Source: Lachnospiraceae bacterium UBA6452
GTDB lineage: Bacteria; Bacillota; Clostridia; Lachnospirales; Lachnospiraceae
Reading direction: 5' to 3'
Assembly: GCA_002441865.1 (NCBI GenBank)
Contig: DJNY01000026.1
Coordinates: forward strand, 1-10,106
Length of the DNA stretch: 10,106 nt
The translations under genes were made by a program, and so were the position numbers. This document shows, piece after piece, positions 1 through 6,860 of the stretch (positions are counted from its first letter, which is position 1; each line of letters opens with the position of its first letter). A model generated the notes under the pieces. That model had not been told where the DNA came from. It saw only the letters and a program-made list of their open reading frames with translations, and did no database searches.

Positions 1-33
1 GAACGATACAAACGCCCAAACGGCTTACAATAA
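1..33 (+). CDS. Possible 3' end of an upstream gene (last 10 codons)
   Basis: Frame 1 reads ten codons (ERYKRPNGLQ) and stops at TAA 31-33, directly before the pyrE ribosome binding site, so that TAA and GGAGG form TAAGGAGG. A stop placed this way is typical of operon junctions, which suggests that a co-transcribed gene ends here. In Clostridia the gene before pyrE is often pyrD, but ten residues are too few to identify it. Frames 2 and 3 are also open here but would run into pyrE. Confidence 0.3.
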   Translation, partial: ERYKRPNGLQ

Positions 34-38
34 GGAGG
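34..38 (+). promoter_or_regulatory. Ribosome binding site that decides the GTG start of pyrE
   Basis: GGAGG, within a longer TAAGGAGG, lies 10 bases before GTG at 49-51. The first ATG in this frame is at codon 12, inside the conserved N-terminal helix, so the GTG is the only start that preserves the family's full length. Confidence 0.75.
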
Positions 39-48
39 ACACAGCAAA

Positions 49-729
49 GTGGAACAGTATAAACAGGAATTTATTGAATTTATGGTAGCAAGTGATGTTT
101 TGAAATTTGGCGAGTTTACATTAAAGAGCGGCAGAAAATCCCCGTTTTTCATGAATGCGGGTGCTTATGTGACAGGCTCACAGCTGATGAAGCTCGGCGA
201 ATATTATGCAAAGGCAATCCATGATACCTACGGACTGGATTTTGATGTTCTGTTCGGACCTGCTTATAAGGGCATTCCGCTGACGGTTGCGACAACGATC
301 GCGATCAGCAATTTATACGGAAAAGATATCCGTTACTGTTCCAACAGAAAGGAAGTCAAGGATCATGGTGATACAGGAATCCTGCTTGGCAGCAAGCTGA
401 AGGACGGAGATAAGGTAGTGATCATTGAGGATGTGACGACAAGCGGCAAATCCATTGAAGAAACCTTCCCGATCCTGAAAGCACAGGCAGATGTGGAAGT
501 CATCGGTCTGATGGTATCCTTAAACCGTATGGAAGTCGGAAAAGGCGGCGAGAAGTCAGCACTTGATGAAATTAAGGAATTATATGGCATTGATGCAAAT
601 GCGATCGTATCCATGGCAGAGGTAACAGAGCATCTGTACAATAAAGAATGCGGTGGCAGAGTGGTGATCGATGATCAGATCAAGGCAGCAATCGATGCAT
701 ATTATGAGCAGTATGGTGCACGAGCATAG
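49..729 (+). CDS. pyrE: Orotate phosphoribosyltransferase
   Basis: Catalyses orotate + PRPP to orotidine 5'-monophosphate and pyrophosphate, the fifth step of pyrimidine synthesis, in the cytoplasm. The protein has 226 residues, a normal family length. Visible motifs are the N-terminal LKSGRKSPFF (25-34), which contributes to the orotate side; FGPAYKGIPL (69-78) with the conserved Lys74; the mobile-loop segment NRKEVKDHG (99-107); and the PRPP-binding signature VVIIEDVTTSGKS (123-135), with the acidic pair Glu127-Asp128 followed by TTSGKS. The start is GTG at 49, supported by a strong GGAGG. It is followed after 26 bases by a small membrane-protein gene, with no terminator between, so it is probably part of a longer transcript. 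The promoter must lie upstream of the window. The long form with TTSGKS is the type I associate with Clostridia. Identification is secure from the motifs. Confidence 0.97.
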   Translation: MEQYKQEFIEFMVASDVLKFGEFTLKSGRKSPFFMNAGAYVTGSQLMKLGEYYAKAIHDTYGLDFDVLFGPAYKGIPLTVATTIAISNLYGKDIRYCSNRKEVKDHGDTGILLGSKLKDGDKVVIIEDVTTSGKSIEETFPILKAQADVEVIGLMVSLNRMEVGKGGEKSALDEIKELYGIDANAIVSMAEVTEHLYNKECGGRVVIDDQIKAAIDAYYEQYGARA

Positions 730-755
730 ACAGTTATAGTCGGAAAGGAAATCAT

Positions 756-908
756 ATGGAAGAAAAAGTTTATAAAACAATGGCAGGAAGCGGTGCTTTA
801 AATATTGTATTCGGTGTGATCTCTATCGTGGTGGGAATCGCAGGCGGCGTATTACTCATTATATCCGGTGCAAAGCTGCTTGCCGGTAAGTCAAAGATCA
901 TGTTCTAA
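756..908 (+). CDS. Small single-helix membrane protein, 50 residues
   Basis: ATG at 756 is preceded by GGAAAGGAA (742-750), a fair ribosome binding site, and the frame ends at TAA 906-908. The protein begins MEEKVYKTMAGSGALN and then has a Gly- and Ile/Val-rich hydrophobic stretch (about residues 14-43), followed by a basic tail (LLAGKSKIMF). This predicts one membrane helix, or a tight two-helix hairpin given the GIAGG break near residues 33-37. I recognise no enzymatic motif. I recall similar short proteins beside pyrE and a DUF6142-type gene in other Lachnospiraceae, but I cannot verify this here. It sits 26 bases after pyrE and 10 bases before the next gene, so translation is probably coupled. 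The function is unknown. Coding status is inferred from the RBS, spacing, hydrophobic pattern and operon position. Confidence 0.75.
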   Translation: MEEKVYKTMAGSGALNIVFGVISIVVGIAGGVLLIISGAKLLAGKSKIMF

Positions 909-918
909 AGGGGACGTT

Positions 919-1248
919 ATGCGTAAAGGCCGTAAAAAGAATTTTATGTTTACGAATAAAAGTCAGTCGGAACGCGGCATTATGTCAACCATACTTGGAA
1001 TACTGTCAGATGTCTCAATCGGGCTGGCAGTATTTTCTTCGTTCCGGATTGGCGGGCGGGCGAGTGCGAGACTGGGCACTGTTATATTGGTGGCCATGCT
1101 CTTTTCAATCGCAGGACTGGTATTCGGTATTTTGTCCAGAATGGAGAAGGATAAGTTTTATTTCTTCCCGGATCTGGGTATTCTATTAAACGGAATCGGC
1201 GTCTGTGCCACAGGATTTATTTTGTATGCGGGAGTGTTTGGATTATGA
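919..1248 (+). CDS. Three-helix membrane protein, DUF6142-like
   Basis: 109 residues from ATG 919, which has an AAAGGGGAC ribosome binding site just upstream. The same frame is open back to an ATG at 868, but that start lies inside the preceding gene and adds a non-conserved tail, so 919 is preferred. The N-terminus is basic (MRKGRKKNFMFTNK), followed by three predicted membrane segments at about 21-42, 52-72 and 84-107. An Arg/Gly-rich loop (RIGGRASAR, 43-51) and a charged loop (SRMEKDKFYF, 73-82) separate them. The positive-inside rule suggests a cytoplasmic N-terminus. The pattern matches my memory of the family DUF6142, which has no assigned function. Its stop TGA overlaps the next gene's ATG (ATGA at 1245-1248), so the two products are translationally coupled. 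I infer an envelope role only from the hydrophobicity. Confidence 0.82.
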   Translation: MRKGRKKNFMFTNKSQSERGIMSTILGILSDVSIGLAVFSSFRIGGRASARLGTVILVAMLFSIAGLVFGILSRMEKDKFYFFPDLGILLNGIGVCATGFILYAGVFGL

Positions 1249-3302
1249 TGGAAGAAAGATATGAACTTGCAAAGGAAAGACTGACTGAAATTCATAAGGA
1301 AGAAACTGTAAAGGAGCCATACTGTTCTTATTTTAGACGGGTGGCTTTTTTCCTTTTGGAAATGAGTCAGATTTATGAAGATATTAAGGCAGGCAGTTAT
1401 TTTGATAAAAGCACCGAAGAACTGCGCAGTGCAAATGAGGTGATGTTTGCGGATGTACTGCCGGATCTGTATGAGGAAAGCTATGCCAATCCGGTTTATG
1501 CTTCTTCCATGCTGGGAGAAGACTATGGACAGATCCTGTCCTTTGTTTATACGCAGATGCGTTCTGTGATCCCGGAAATCTTTGAACAGAATCTGGAAGA
1601 GCTGGTGATCCATATGGAGTTTTTCCTGGAGATATACAGCAGCTTTGTATACAGCTATGCGGATCTGGATCAGGAGCCGGCTGTGCAGCAGCTAAAGGAG
1701 ATCGTTTACTTTTTCGTTTATGATTATATGGAAGAGGAAACGGTAAAACGTGTCGGGGAAAAGGTGGATCCGGCATCTGATTTTGCATATCGCATTATTA
1801 TGGAATCAGATCTGACGGATGAGCGGTATCTGTACAGATACGGTGAATATATCACGGATAACCAGAGGATGACGGCAGCTTATTTAAACAATATGGATCC
1901 GGAAAAACTGCAGCTGATGGCAGATACTTATACGGAAGGGTATCGGATCGGTTTTATCAAAGGAAATAAGGATCTGTCCAAAAAGAAGGTGGCGCAGATC
2001 GTATATCCGATCGGCTTTGAACAGGTTGTAAAATTAGCTATAGACAACTTTAAGAAAATGGGACTTGATGTGACGATGATGCGGACATCACACAGCATCT
2101 TTACCAAGAGAGGAACATCGGTCGGTGGTTACTATTCCGAAAGCCCGAACAAGCAATATGAATACGATCACCGGGAGGATGAGGCACTTTTCCTGGATAA
2201 GAAATTTGTAAGCCGTCGTCTGGAGGTACAGAAGGAAGCATACGAGCAAAAGAAGGAACTTTCCGCCGTGCATGCAGGACCTGCCTGGATCGAGGTGTTC
2301 GGAGAAACACCGTTTACACCTGTTCTGCAGAAAGAAGCCTGCCAGCTCAGCAGGAAGCAGCAGGAGCTTTCAACCTGGTATTACGGACAGCTCGGTCAGA
2401 TCATCAACAGCTATATCCCGGGAGACGAAAGAAGCTTTACGATCATTGCATATCCGATTCCGGAGATCGGGGAGGAATATCCGGCGATCATGGATGAAAC
2501 GATCCGCCTGAATACACTGGATTATCAGACGTATGAGAATCTGCAGCAGAAGATGATCGACGTGCTGGACACCTGTGAGTATGCCCGGATCATAGGAACC
2601 AACGGAAATAAGACGGACTTGAAAGTTATGTTAACCGATCTGACAGATCCGGCAAAGCAGACAAAGTTTGAAAACTGTGTTGCAGATGTCAATATCCCGG
2701 TAGGTGAGGTATTTACTTCACCAAAGCTGGCAGGAACGGAAGGAACACTGTATGTCAGCCGTGTTTATCTGAATGAACTGGAATATACGGAGCTTGAGAT
2801 CCATGTAAAGGATGGCAGGGTGACAGAGTATGACTGTGCTAACTTTGCAGATCCGGCAGAAGGTAAAAAGTTAATTAAGGACAATATCTTATATCATCAT
2901 GAGACACTCCCGATGGGAGAATTTGCCATTGGTACCAATACAACTGCTTACCGCATGGGACGGATGTATGAGATCGAAGACAGACTGCCGATCCTGATCG
3001 CTGAAAAGACAGGACCGCATTTTGCATTTGGTGATACCTGTTATTCCCATGCAGAGGATGTGGCTGTCTATAATCCGGACGGAAAAGAGATCATTGCCAG
3101 AGACAATGAGATCTCCATTTTGCGTAAAGAGGATATGGACAGGGCATATTTCCAGTGCCATACGGATATCACGATCCCGTATGATGAACTGGGTGCACTT
3201 TACGGTGTTACAGCGGACGGCGAGGAAAAATGGATCATCAGGAACGGCAGATTTGTATTGCCGGACACGGAAGAGCTGAACAAGCCGCTCGAAGGAATGT
3301 GA
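1245..3302 (+). CDS. M29 aminopeptidase-like protein with N-terminal helical extension
   Basis: 685 residues. ATG 1245 overlaps the previous stop by four bases, and a second ATG at 1248 is an alternative. Residues 1 to about 220 are rich in Glu, Tyr and Leu and look all-helical; I recognise no family there. From about 225 on, the sequence resembles thermophilic aminopeptidases of family M29 (AmpS/AmpT, dinuclear metal). Landmarks are ERSFTIIAYPIPEIG (about 394-408), NIPVGEVFTSP (483-493, Glu488), GEFAIGTN (558-565, Glu559) and EKTGPHFAFGDTCYS (587-601, His592 and Tyr600). A final acidic position, Asp620, lies in ARDNEIS (618-624). In canonical M29 enzymes, as I recall, this last block reads H-x-D; here the His position is Ala618. 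The protein is therefore either a divergent peptidase subgroup with altered metal binding or a non-catalytic relative. No signal peptide or membrane segment is seen, so it is probably cytoplasmic. Similar proteins are usually annotated as leucyl aminopeptidase; substrate and activity are unproven. Confidence 0.8.
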   Translation: MMEERYELAKERLTEIHKEETVKEPYCSYFRRVAFFLLEMSQIYEDIKAGSYFDKSTEELRSANEVMFADVLPDLYEESYANPVYASSMLGEDYGQILSFVYTQMRSVIPEIFEQNLEELVIHMEFFLEIYSSFVYSYADLDQEPAVQQLKEIVYFFVYDYMEEETVKRVGEKVDPASDFAYRIIMESDLTDERYLYRYGEYITDNQRMTAAYLNNMDPEKLQLMADTYTEGYRIGFIKGNKDLSKKKVAQIVYPIGFEQVVKLAIDNFKKMGLDVTMMRTSHSIFTKRGTSVGGYYSESPNKQYEYDHREDEALFLDKKFVSRRLEVQKEAYEQKKELSAVHAGPAWIEVFGETPFTPVLQKEACQLSRKQQELSTWYYGQLGQIINSYIPGDERSFTIIAYPIPEIGEEYPAIMDETIRLNTLDYQTYENLQQKMIDVLDTCEYARIIGTNGNKTDLKVMLTDLTDPAKQTKFENCVADVNIPVGEVFTSPKLAGTEGTLYVSRVYLNELEYTELEIHVKDGRVTEYDCANFADPAEGKKLIKDNILYHHETLPMGEFAIGTNTTAYRMGRMYEIEDRLPILIAEKTGPHFAFGDTCYSHAEDVAVYNPDGKEIIARDNEISILRKEDMDRAYFQCHTDITIPYDELGALYGVTADGEEKWIIRNGRFVLPDTEELNKPLEGM

Positions 3303-3311
3303 CATTTCGTA

Positions 3312-3340
3312 TTGACGATAGAGAAAGAACCTTTTAAAAT
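3312..3340 (+). promoter_or_regulatory. Sigma-A type promoter for the purE operon
   Basis: A TTGACG -35 box at 3312-3317 is separated by exactly 17 bases from a TAAAAT -10 box at 3335-3340. Each matches the consensus at five of six positions, and spacing is ideal. Transcription would start near 3347, leaving a leader of about 66 bases before purE. A weak palindrome TCGT-ATTG-ACGA (3307-3318) overlaps the -35 box, but its arms are only four bases long, so I do not call it an operator. I see no purine riboswitch core or PurR-type box. Confidence 0.7.
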
Positions 3341-3412
3341 ATTGTATGATTGCAAAAAAGCAATAGGAAAGTGTTAAATGATGTAATAGTAAAGATGAAT
3401 GGAGGATACAGC

Positions 3413-3919
3413 ATGGCACAGGTAGGAATTGTAATGGGCTCTGATTCAGATATGCCTATTATGAGCAAAGCAGCAGATATTCTGGAGGAACTTGGTATTT
3501 CATATGAAATGACGATCATTTCCGCCCACAGAGAACCGGACGTATTTTTTGAGTATGCCAAAGGAGCAGAGGCAAAGGGATTCAAGGTGATCATCGCGGG
3601 CGCAGGTATGGCAGCACATCTGCCGGGTATGTGTGCGGCAATCTTTCCGATGCCTGTCATCGGTATCCCAATGCATACAACAAGTCTTGGAGGCAGAGAT
3701 TCCCTGTATTCCATCGTACAGATGCCATCCGGTATCCCTGTTGCGACTGTTGCGATCAACGGTGGTGCCAATGCGGGACTTCTGGCAGCCAAGATCTTAG
3801 CAACAAGTGATGCAGCACTTCTTGACAGACTGAAAGCATATTCCCAGAGCTTAAAGGAATCTGTACAGAAGAAGGACGCCCATTTACAGGAAGTTGGCTA
3901 TAAAAATTACAATAAATAA
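3413..3919 (+). CDS. purE: N5-carboxyaminoimidazole ribonucleotide mutase, class I PurE
   Basis: Converts N5-CAIR to CAIR (4-carboxy-AIR) in IMP synthesis, as a cytoplasmic homo-octamer in known members. The length is 168 residues, normal for a stand-alone PurE. ATG 3413 follows GGAGG (3401-3405) by 7 bases. The frame is open further upstream to an ATG at 3350, but that would begin inside the promoter region and lacks a ribosome binding site. Motifs are GSDSDMP (9-15), SAHREPD (37-43) and GAGMAAHLPGM (63-73), containing the His39 and His69 positions. SAHR and AAHLPG mark class I, which uses N5-CAIR, rather than the animal-type class II that has SAHK and uses CO2 directly. The usual partner purK is not in the cluster. 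It is the first gene of the purE-M-N-D unit and ends 14 bases before purM. Confidence 0.96.
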   Translation: MAQVGIVMGSDSDMPIMSKAADILEELGISYEMTIISAHREPDVFFEYAKGAEAKGFKVIIAGAGMAAHLPGMCAAIFPMPVIGIPMHTTSLGGRDSLYSIVQMPSGIPVATVAINGGANAGLLAAKILATSDAALLDRLKAYSQSLKESVQKKDAHLQEVGYKNYNK

Positions 3920-3933
3920 AGAGGAGAACAAAA

Positions 3934-4959
3934 ATGGATTACAAGAAAGCAGGAGTAGACATCGAAGCCGGTTACAAATCAGTGGAACTGATGAAAAAGC
4001 ATGTACAGGCTACTATGAGACCGGAAGTGCTTGGCGGCATCGGCGGATTTGCAGGTGCGTTTGACTTAAGTGCCATCAAAAACATGGAGGAGCCAATCCT
4101 TCTTTCCGGAACAGACGGCTGCGGAACAAAAGTAAAACTGGCATTTGTAATGGACAAGCATGATACGATCGGTATTGATGCTGTGGCCATGTGTGTAAAT
4201 GATATTGCATGCTCCGGTGGAGAGCCGTTGTTCTTCCTTGATTATATTGCATGTGGTAAGAATTACCCGGAAAAGATCGCTACGATCGTCAAAGGTGTGG
4301 CAGAGGGCTGTATCCAGTCTGAATGTGCACTGGTCGGCGGTGAGACAGCAGAGCATCCGGGACTGATGGAAGAGGATGAATACGATCTGGCAGGATTTGC
4401 TGTCGGCGTAGTGGATAAAAAAGATCTGATCAACGGATTTGATATGAAGCCGGGTGATGTCCTGATCGGTATGGCAAGCTCAGGTGTACATAGTAACGGA
4501 TTCTCCTTAGTCCGTAAAGTATTTGAAATGACAAAGGAAAGCCTTGACACTTATTATGATGAACTGGGCAGGACACTGGGCGAAGCTCTTTTAGCACCGA
4601 CCAGAATTTATGTAAAAGCACTGAAAGCAGTAAAAAATGCCGGTGTTAAGGTAAAAGGCTGCAGCCACATCACAGGCGGCGGCTTCTATGAAAATATCCC
4701 GAGAATGCTTCCGGACGGTGTGCGTGCGGTTGTCAAGAAGGACAGCTACGAAGTACCGGCTATCTTCAGACTTCTGCAGAAAACAGGCGATATTGAGGAA
4801 CAGATGATGTACAATACCTACAACATGGGTATCGGTATGGTTGTTGCGGTAGATCCTGCGGATGTGGATAAAACAATGGCAGCTATGAAAGAAGCCGGCG
4901 ATACACCATATATCATCGGTCAGATCGAAGCAGGAGAAAAAGGAGTTACCTTATGTTAA
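3934..4959 (+). CDS. purM: Phosphoribosylformylglycinamidine cyclo-ligase (AIR synthetase)
   Basis: ATP-dependent ring closure of FGAM to aminoimidazole ribonucleotide (AIR), a cytoplasmic step of purine synthesis. 341 residues, a typical length. ATG 3934 is preceded by GAGGAG (3921-3926). The signature SGTDGCGTKVKLA lies around residues 58-70 (Gly59 to Lys66 form the nucleotide-binding loop). It is followed by the DAVAMCVNDIACSGGEPLFF block, the GGETAEHPG block, and GVHSNGFSLVRK (184-195). All are standard for the PurM half of the PurM/PurL/SelD superfamily, which has AIRS-type N- and C-terminal domains. The last codons overlap the purN start by 7 bases, so the two are probably translationally coupled. 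Product AIR goes on to the carboxylation stage at which PurE acts. Nothing unusual is seen. Confidence 0.97.
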   Translation: MDYKKAGVDIEAGYKSVELMKKHVQATMRPEVLGGIGGFAGAFDLSAIKNMEEPILLSGTDGCGTKVKLAFVMDKHDTIGIDAVAMCVNDIACSGGEPLFFLDYIACGKNYPEKIATIVKGVAEGCIQSECALVGGETAEHPGLMEEDEYDLAGFAVGVVDKKDLINGFDMKPGDVLIGMASSGVHSNGFSLVRKVFEMTKESLDTYYDELGRTLGEALLAPTRIYVKALKAVKNAGVKVKGCSHITGGGFYENIPRMLPDGVRAVVKKDSYEVPAIFRLLQKTGDIEEQMMYNTYNMGIGMVVAVDPADVDKTMAAMKEAGDTPYIIGQIEAGEKGVTLC

Positions 4960-5576
4960 ACGTAGTAGTCTGTGTATCGGGCGGCGGTACGAACCTGCAG
5001 GCAATTCTGGATGCAGTGGAAAGCGGTAAGATCACAAATACACGCATTGCAGGCGTGATCAGTAATAATGCCGGTGCTTATGCGCTGGAGCGTGCAAAGG
5101 CAAAAAATGTGCCGGCTGTCTGCATTTCTCCAAAGGAGTATGAGACAAGAGAAGCATTTAATCAGGCACTGCTGCAGGGCGTGGATGAGCTGAAGCCGGA
5201 TCTGATCGTTCTGGCGGGATTTCTTGTAAATATCCCGGCTGAAATGGTGCAGGCATATCAGGGCAGGATCATCAATATCCATCCATCGCTGATCCCTTCC
5301 TTCTGCGGCAAAGGCTATTATGGGCTGAAGGTGCATGAAGGTGTGCTGGCGCGCGGTGTCAAGGTAACAGGTGCGACCGTGCATTTTGTGGATGAAGGAA
5401 CGGATACAGGTCCGATCATTTGTCAGAAGGCAGTATGCGTAGAGCAGGATGATACGCCGAAGGTATTGCAGCAGCGTGTCATGGAAGAAGCAGAATGGCA
5501 GCTTCTGCCGCAGGCGATCGACTGGATCGCAAACGGCAGAGTACAGATACAGGACGGAAAAGTGTACATAAAATAA
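4953..5576 (+). CDS. purN: Phosphoribosylglycinamide formyltransferase
   Basis: Transfers the formyl group of 10-formyltetrahydrofolate to GAR, giving FGAR, in the cytoplasm. 207 residues, normal for PurN. ATG 4953 lies 7 bases after AGGAG (4941-4945) and inside the 3' end of purM. The N-terminal VSGGGTNLQAI (residues 8-18) is the phosphate-binding loop. The catalytic set is complete: Asn108 and His110 in IINIHPSLIPSF (106-117), and Asp151 in DEGTDTGPI (147-155), equivalent to the Asn-His-Asp triad of the E. coli enzyme. The segment after NIHPSL reads FCGKGYYGLKVHE, a variant I associate with clostridial PurN rather than the E. coli LHTHRQALE. It makes the substrate for the PurL step, which is not encoded in this window. 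purD follows after 12 bases. Confidence 0.97.
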   Translation: MLNVVVCVSGGGTNLQAILDAVESGKITNTRIAGVISNNAGAYALERAKAKNVPAVCISPKEYETREAFNQALLQGVDELKPDLIVLAGFLVNIPAEMVQAYQGRIINIHPSLIPSFCGKGYYGLKVHEGVLARGVKVTGATVHFVDEGTDTGPIICQKAVCVEQDDTPKVLQQRVMEEAEWQLLPQAIDWIANGRVQIQDGKVYIK

Positions 5577-5588
5577 CAGGAGGCAGCA

Positions 5589-6860
5589 ATGAAAGTTTTA
5601 ATCGTTGGAAGCGGCGGCAGAGAGCATGCGATCGCAGCAAGCGTCGCAAAAAGTGATAAAGTGGATAAGATCTATTGTGCACCGGGCAATGCAGGAATCG
5701 CACAGCTTGCAGAGTGTGTGGCGATCGGCGCAATGGAGTTTGATAAACTGGTTGCATTTGCAAAAGAAAAAGAGATCGATCTTGTGATCGTCGGTATGGA
5801 TGATCCGCTGGTAGGCGGTCTTGTGGATGAAATGGAAAAGGCAGGCATCCGCACATTCGGCCCTCGCAAAAATGCAGCGATCCTGGAGGGCAGCAAGGCA
5901 TTCTCCAAGGATCTGATGAAAAAATATGATATCCCGACAGCAGCCTATGAAACCTTTGATGATCCGAAGGCGGCACTTGCTTATCTGGAAACAGCAGAGT
6001 ATCCGATCGTCTTAAAGGCAGACGGTCTGGCACTTGGCAAGGGCGTTCTGATCTGCAACACAAAGCAGGAAGCCATAGACGGTGTGAAAGAGATCATGGA
6101 AGATAAGAAATTCGGTTCTGCCGGTAACCGTATGGTAGTGGAAGAATTCATGACAGGCCGCGAGGTATCGGTTCTTTCCTTTGTAGACGGCAATACGATC
6201 CAGATCATGTCAAGTGCACAGGATCACAAACGTGCCAAAGACGGCGATCAGGGTCTGAATACAGGCGGTATGGGAACATTCTCCCCAAGTCCGTTCTATA
6301 CAAAAGAAGTAGATGAGTTCTGCCACAAATATATCTTCCAGAAAACGGTAGATGCCATGAAGGCAGAAGGCAGAGAGTTTAAGGGCGTTATCTTCTTCGG
6401 ACTGATGCTGACGGAAAAAGGCCCGAAGGTGCTGGAATACAATGCCAGATTCGGTGATCCGGAAGCCCAGGTTGTTCTGCCGCGTATGAAGAATGATATC
6501 ATTGATGTATGCAATGCCTGCATCGATGGCACACTGGATCAGATCAAGGTAGAATTTGAAGACAATGCAGCAGTCTGTGTGGTACTGGCATCCGACGGTT
6601 ATCCGGTTTCTTATGAGAAGGGACTTCCGATCGAAGGACTGGAGGCATTTGACGGAAAAGATGATTACTTCTGCTTCCACGCAGGCACAAAGCTTGTAGA
6701 TGGCAGGATCGTAACAAACGGCGGTCGTGTACTTGGCATCACAGCCAAGGGTGATGATCTGAAACAGGCAAGAAAGAAAGCATATGAAGCAACAGAATGG
6801 GTTTCATTTGCCAATAAATATATGCGGCATGATATCGGAAAGGCAATCGATGAAGCATAA
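5589..6860 (+). CDS. purD: Phosphoribosylamine--glycine ligase (GAR synthetase)
   Basis: Joins phosphoribosylamine and glycine using ATP to give GAR, the substrate of PurN encoded just upstream. 423 residues, the usual length. ATG 5589 follows AGGAGG (5578-5583) by 5 bases. The N-terminal VLIVGSGGREHAIA (3-16) is the PurD hallmark and forms the first Rossmann-like domain. The ATP-grasp core includes YPIVLKADGLALGKGV (138-153) with Lys143 and Lys151. It continues with the QDHKRAKDGDQGLNTGGMG block and the metal-binding EYNARFGDPEAQ (283-294), with Glu283, Asn285 and Asp290. The C-terminal part ends with the family-typical region around GGRVLGITAKG. The end of the gene overlaps the sortase start by 11 bases, and a terminator-like hairpin begins three bases after the purD stop. 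Confidence 0.97.
   Translation: MKVLIVGSGGREHAIAASVAKSDKVDKIYCAPGNAGIAQLAECVAIGAMEFDKLVAFAKEKEIDLVIVGMDDPLVGGLVDEMEKAGIRTFGPRKNAAILEGSKAFSKDLMKKYDIPTAAYETFDDPKAALAYLETAEYPIVLKADGLALGKGVLICNTKQEAIDGVKEIMEDKKFGSAGNRMVVEEFMTGREVSVLSFVDGNTIQIMSSAQDHKRAKDGDQGLNTGGMGTFSPSPFYTKEVDEFCHKYIFQKTVDAMKAEGREFKGVIFFGLMLTEKGPKVLEYNARFGDPEAQVVLPRMKNDIIDVCNACIDGTLDQIKVEFEDNAAVCVVLASDGYPVSYEKGLPIEGLEAFDGKDDYFCFHAGTKLVDGRIVTNGGRVLGITAKGDDLKQARKKAYEATEWVSFANKYMRHDIGKAIDEA

Noticed and set aside
868-918. Upstream ATG extension of the DUF6142-like gene.
   Set aside because: It overlaps the 50-residue gene and adds a Cys/Ser-rich tail, while ATG 919 has its own AAAGGGGAC ribosome binding site.
3307-3318. Palindrome TCGT-ATTG-ACGA overlapping the -35 box as a purine repressor operator.
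   Set aside because: Arms are only four bases, there is no second copy, and it does not match the PurR box I know.
3350-3412. Upstream ATG extension of purE.
   Set aside because: It would begin within a few bases of the predicted transcription start, and PurE proteins begin at the residues following ATG 3413, which has GGAGG 7 bases upstream.
6784-6849. Upstream ATG extension of the sortase inside purD.
   Set aside because: It would overlap purD by 77 bases and place a polar stretch before the membrane anchor; ATG 6850 has a better ribosome binding site and a typical short basic N-terminus.
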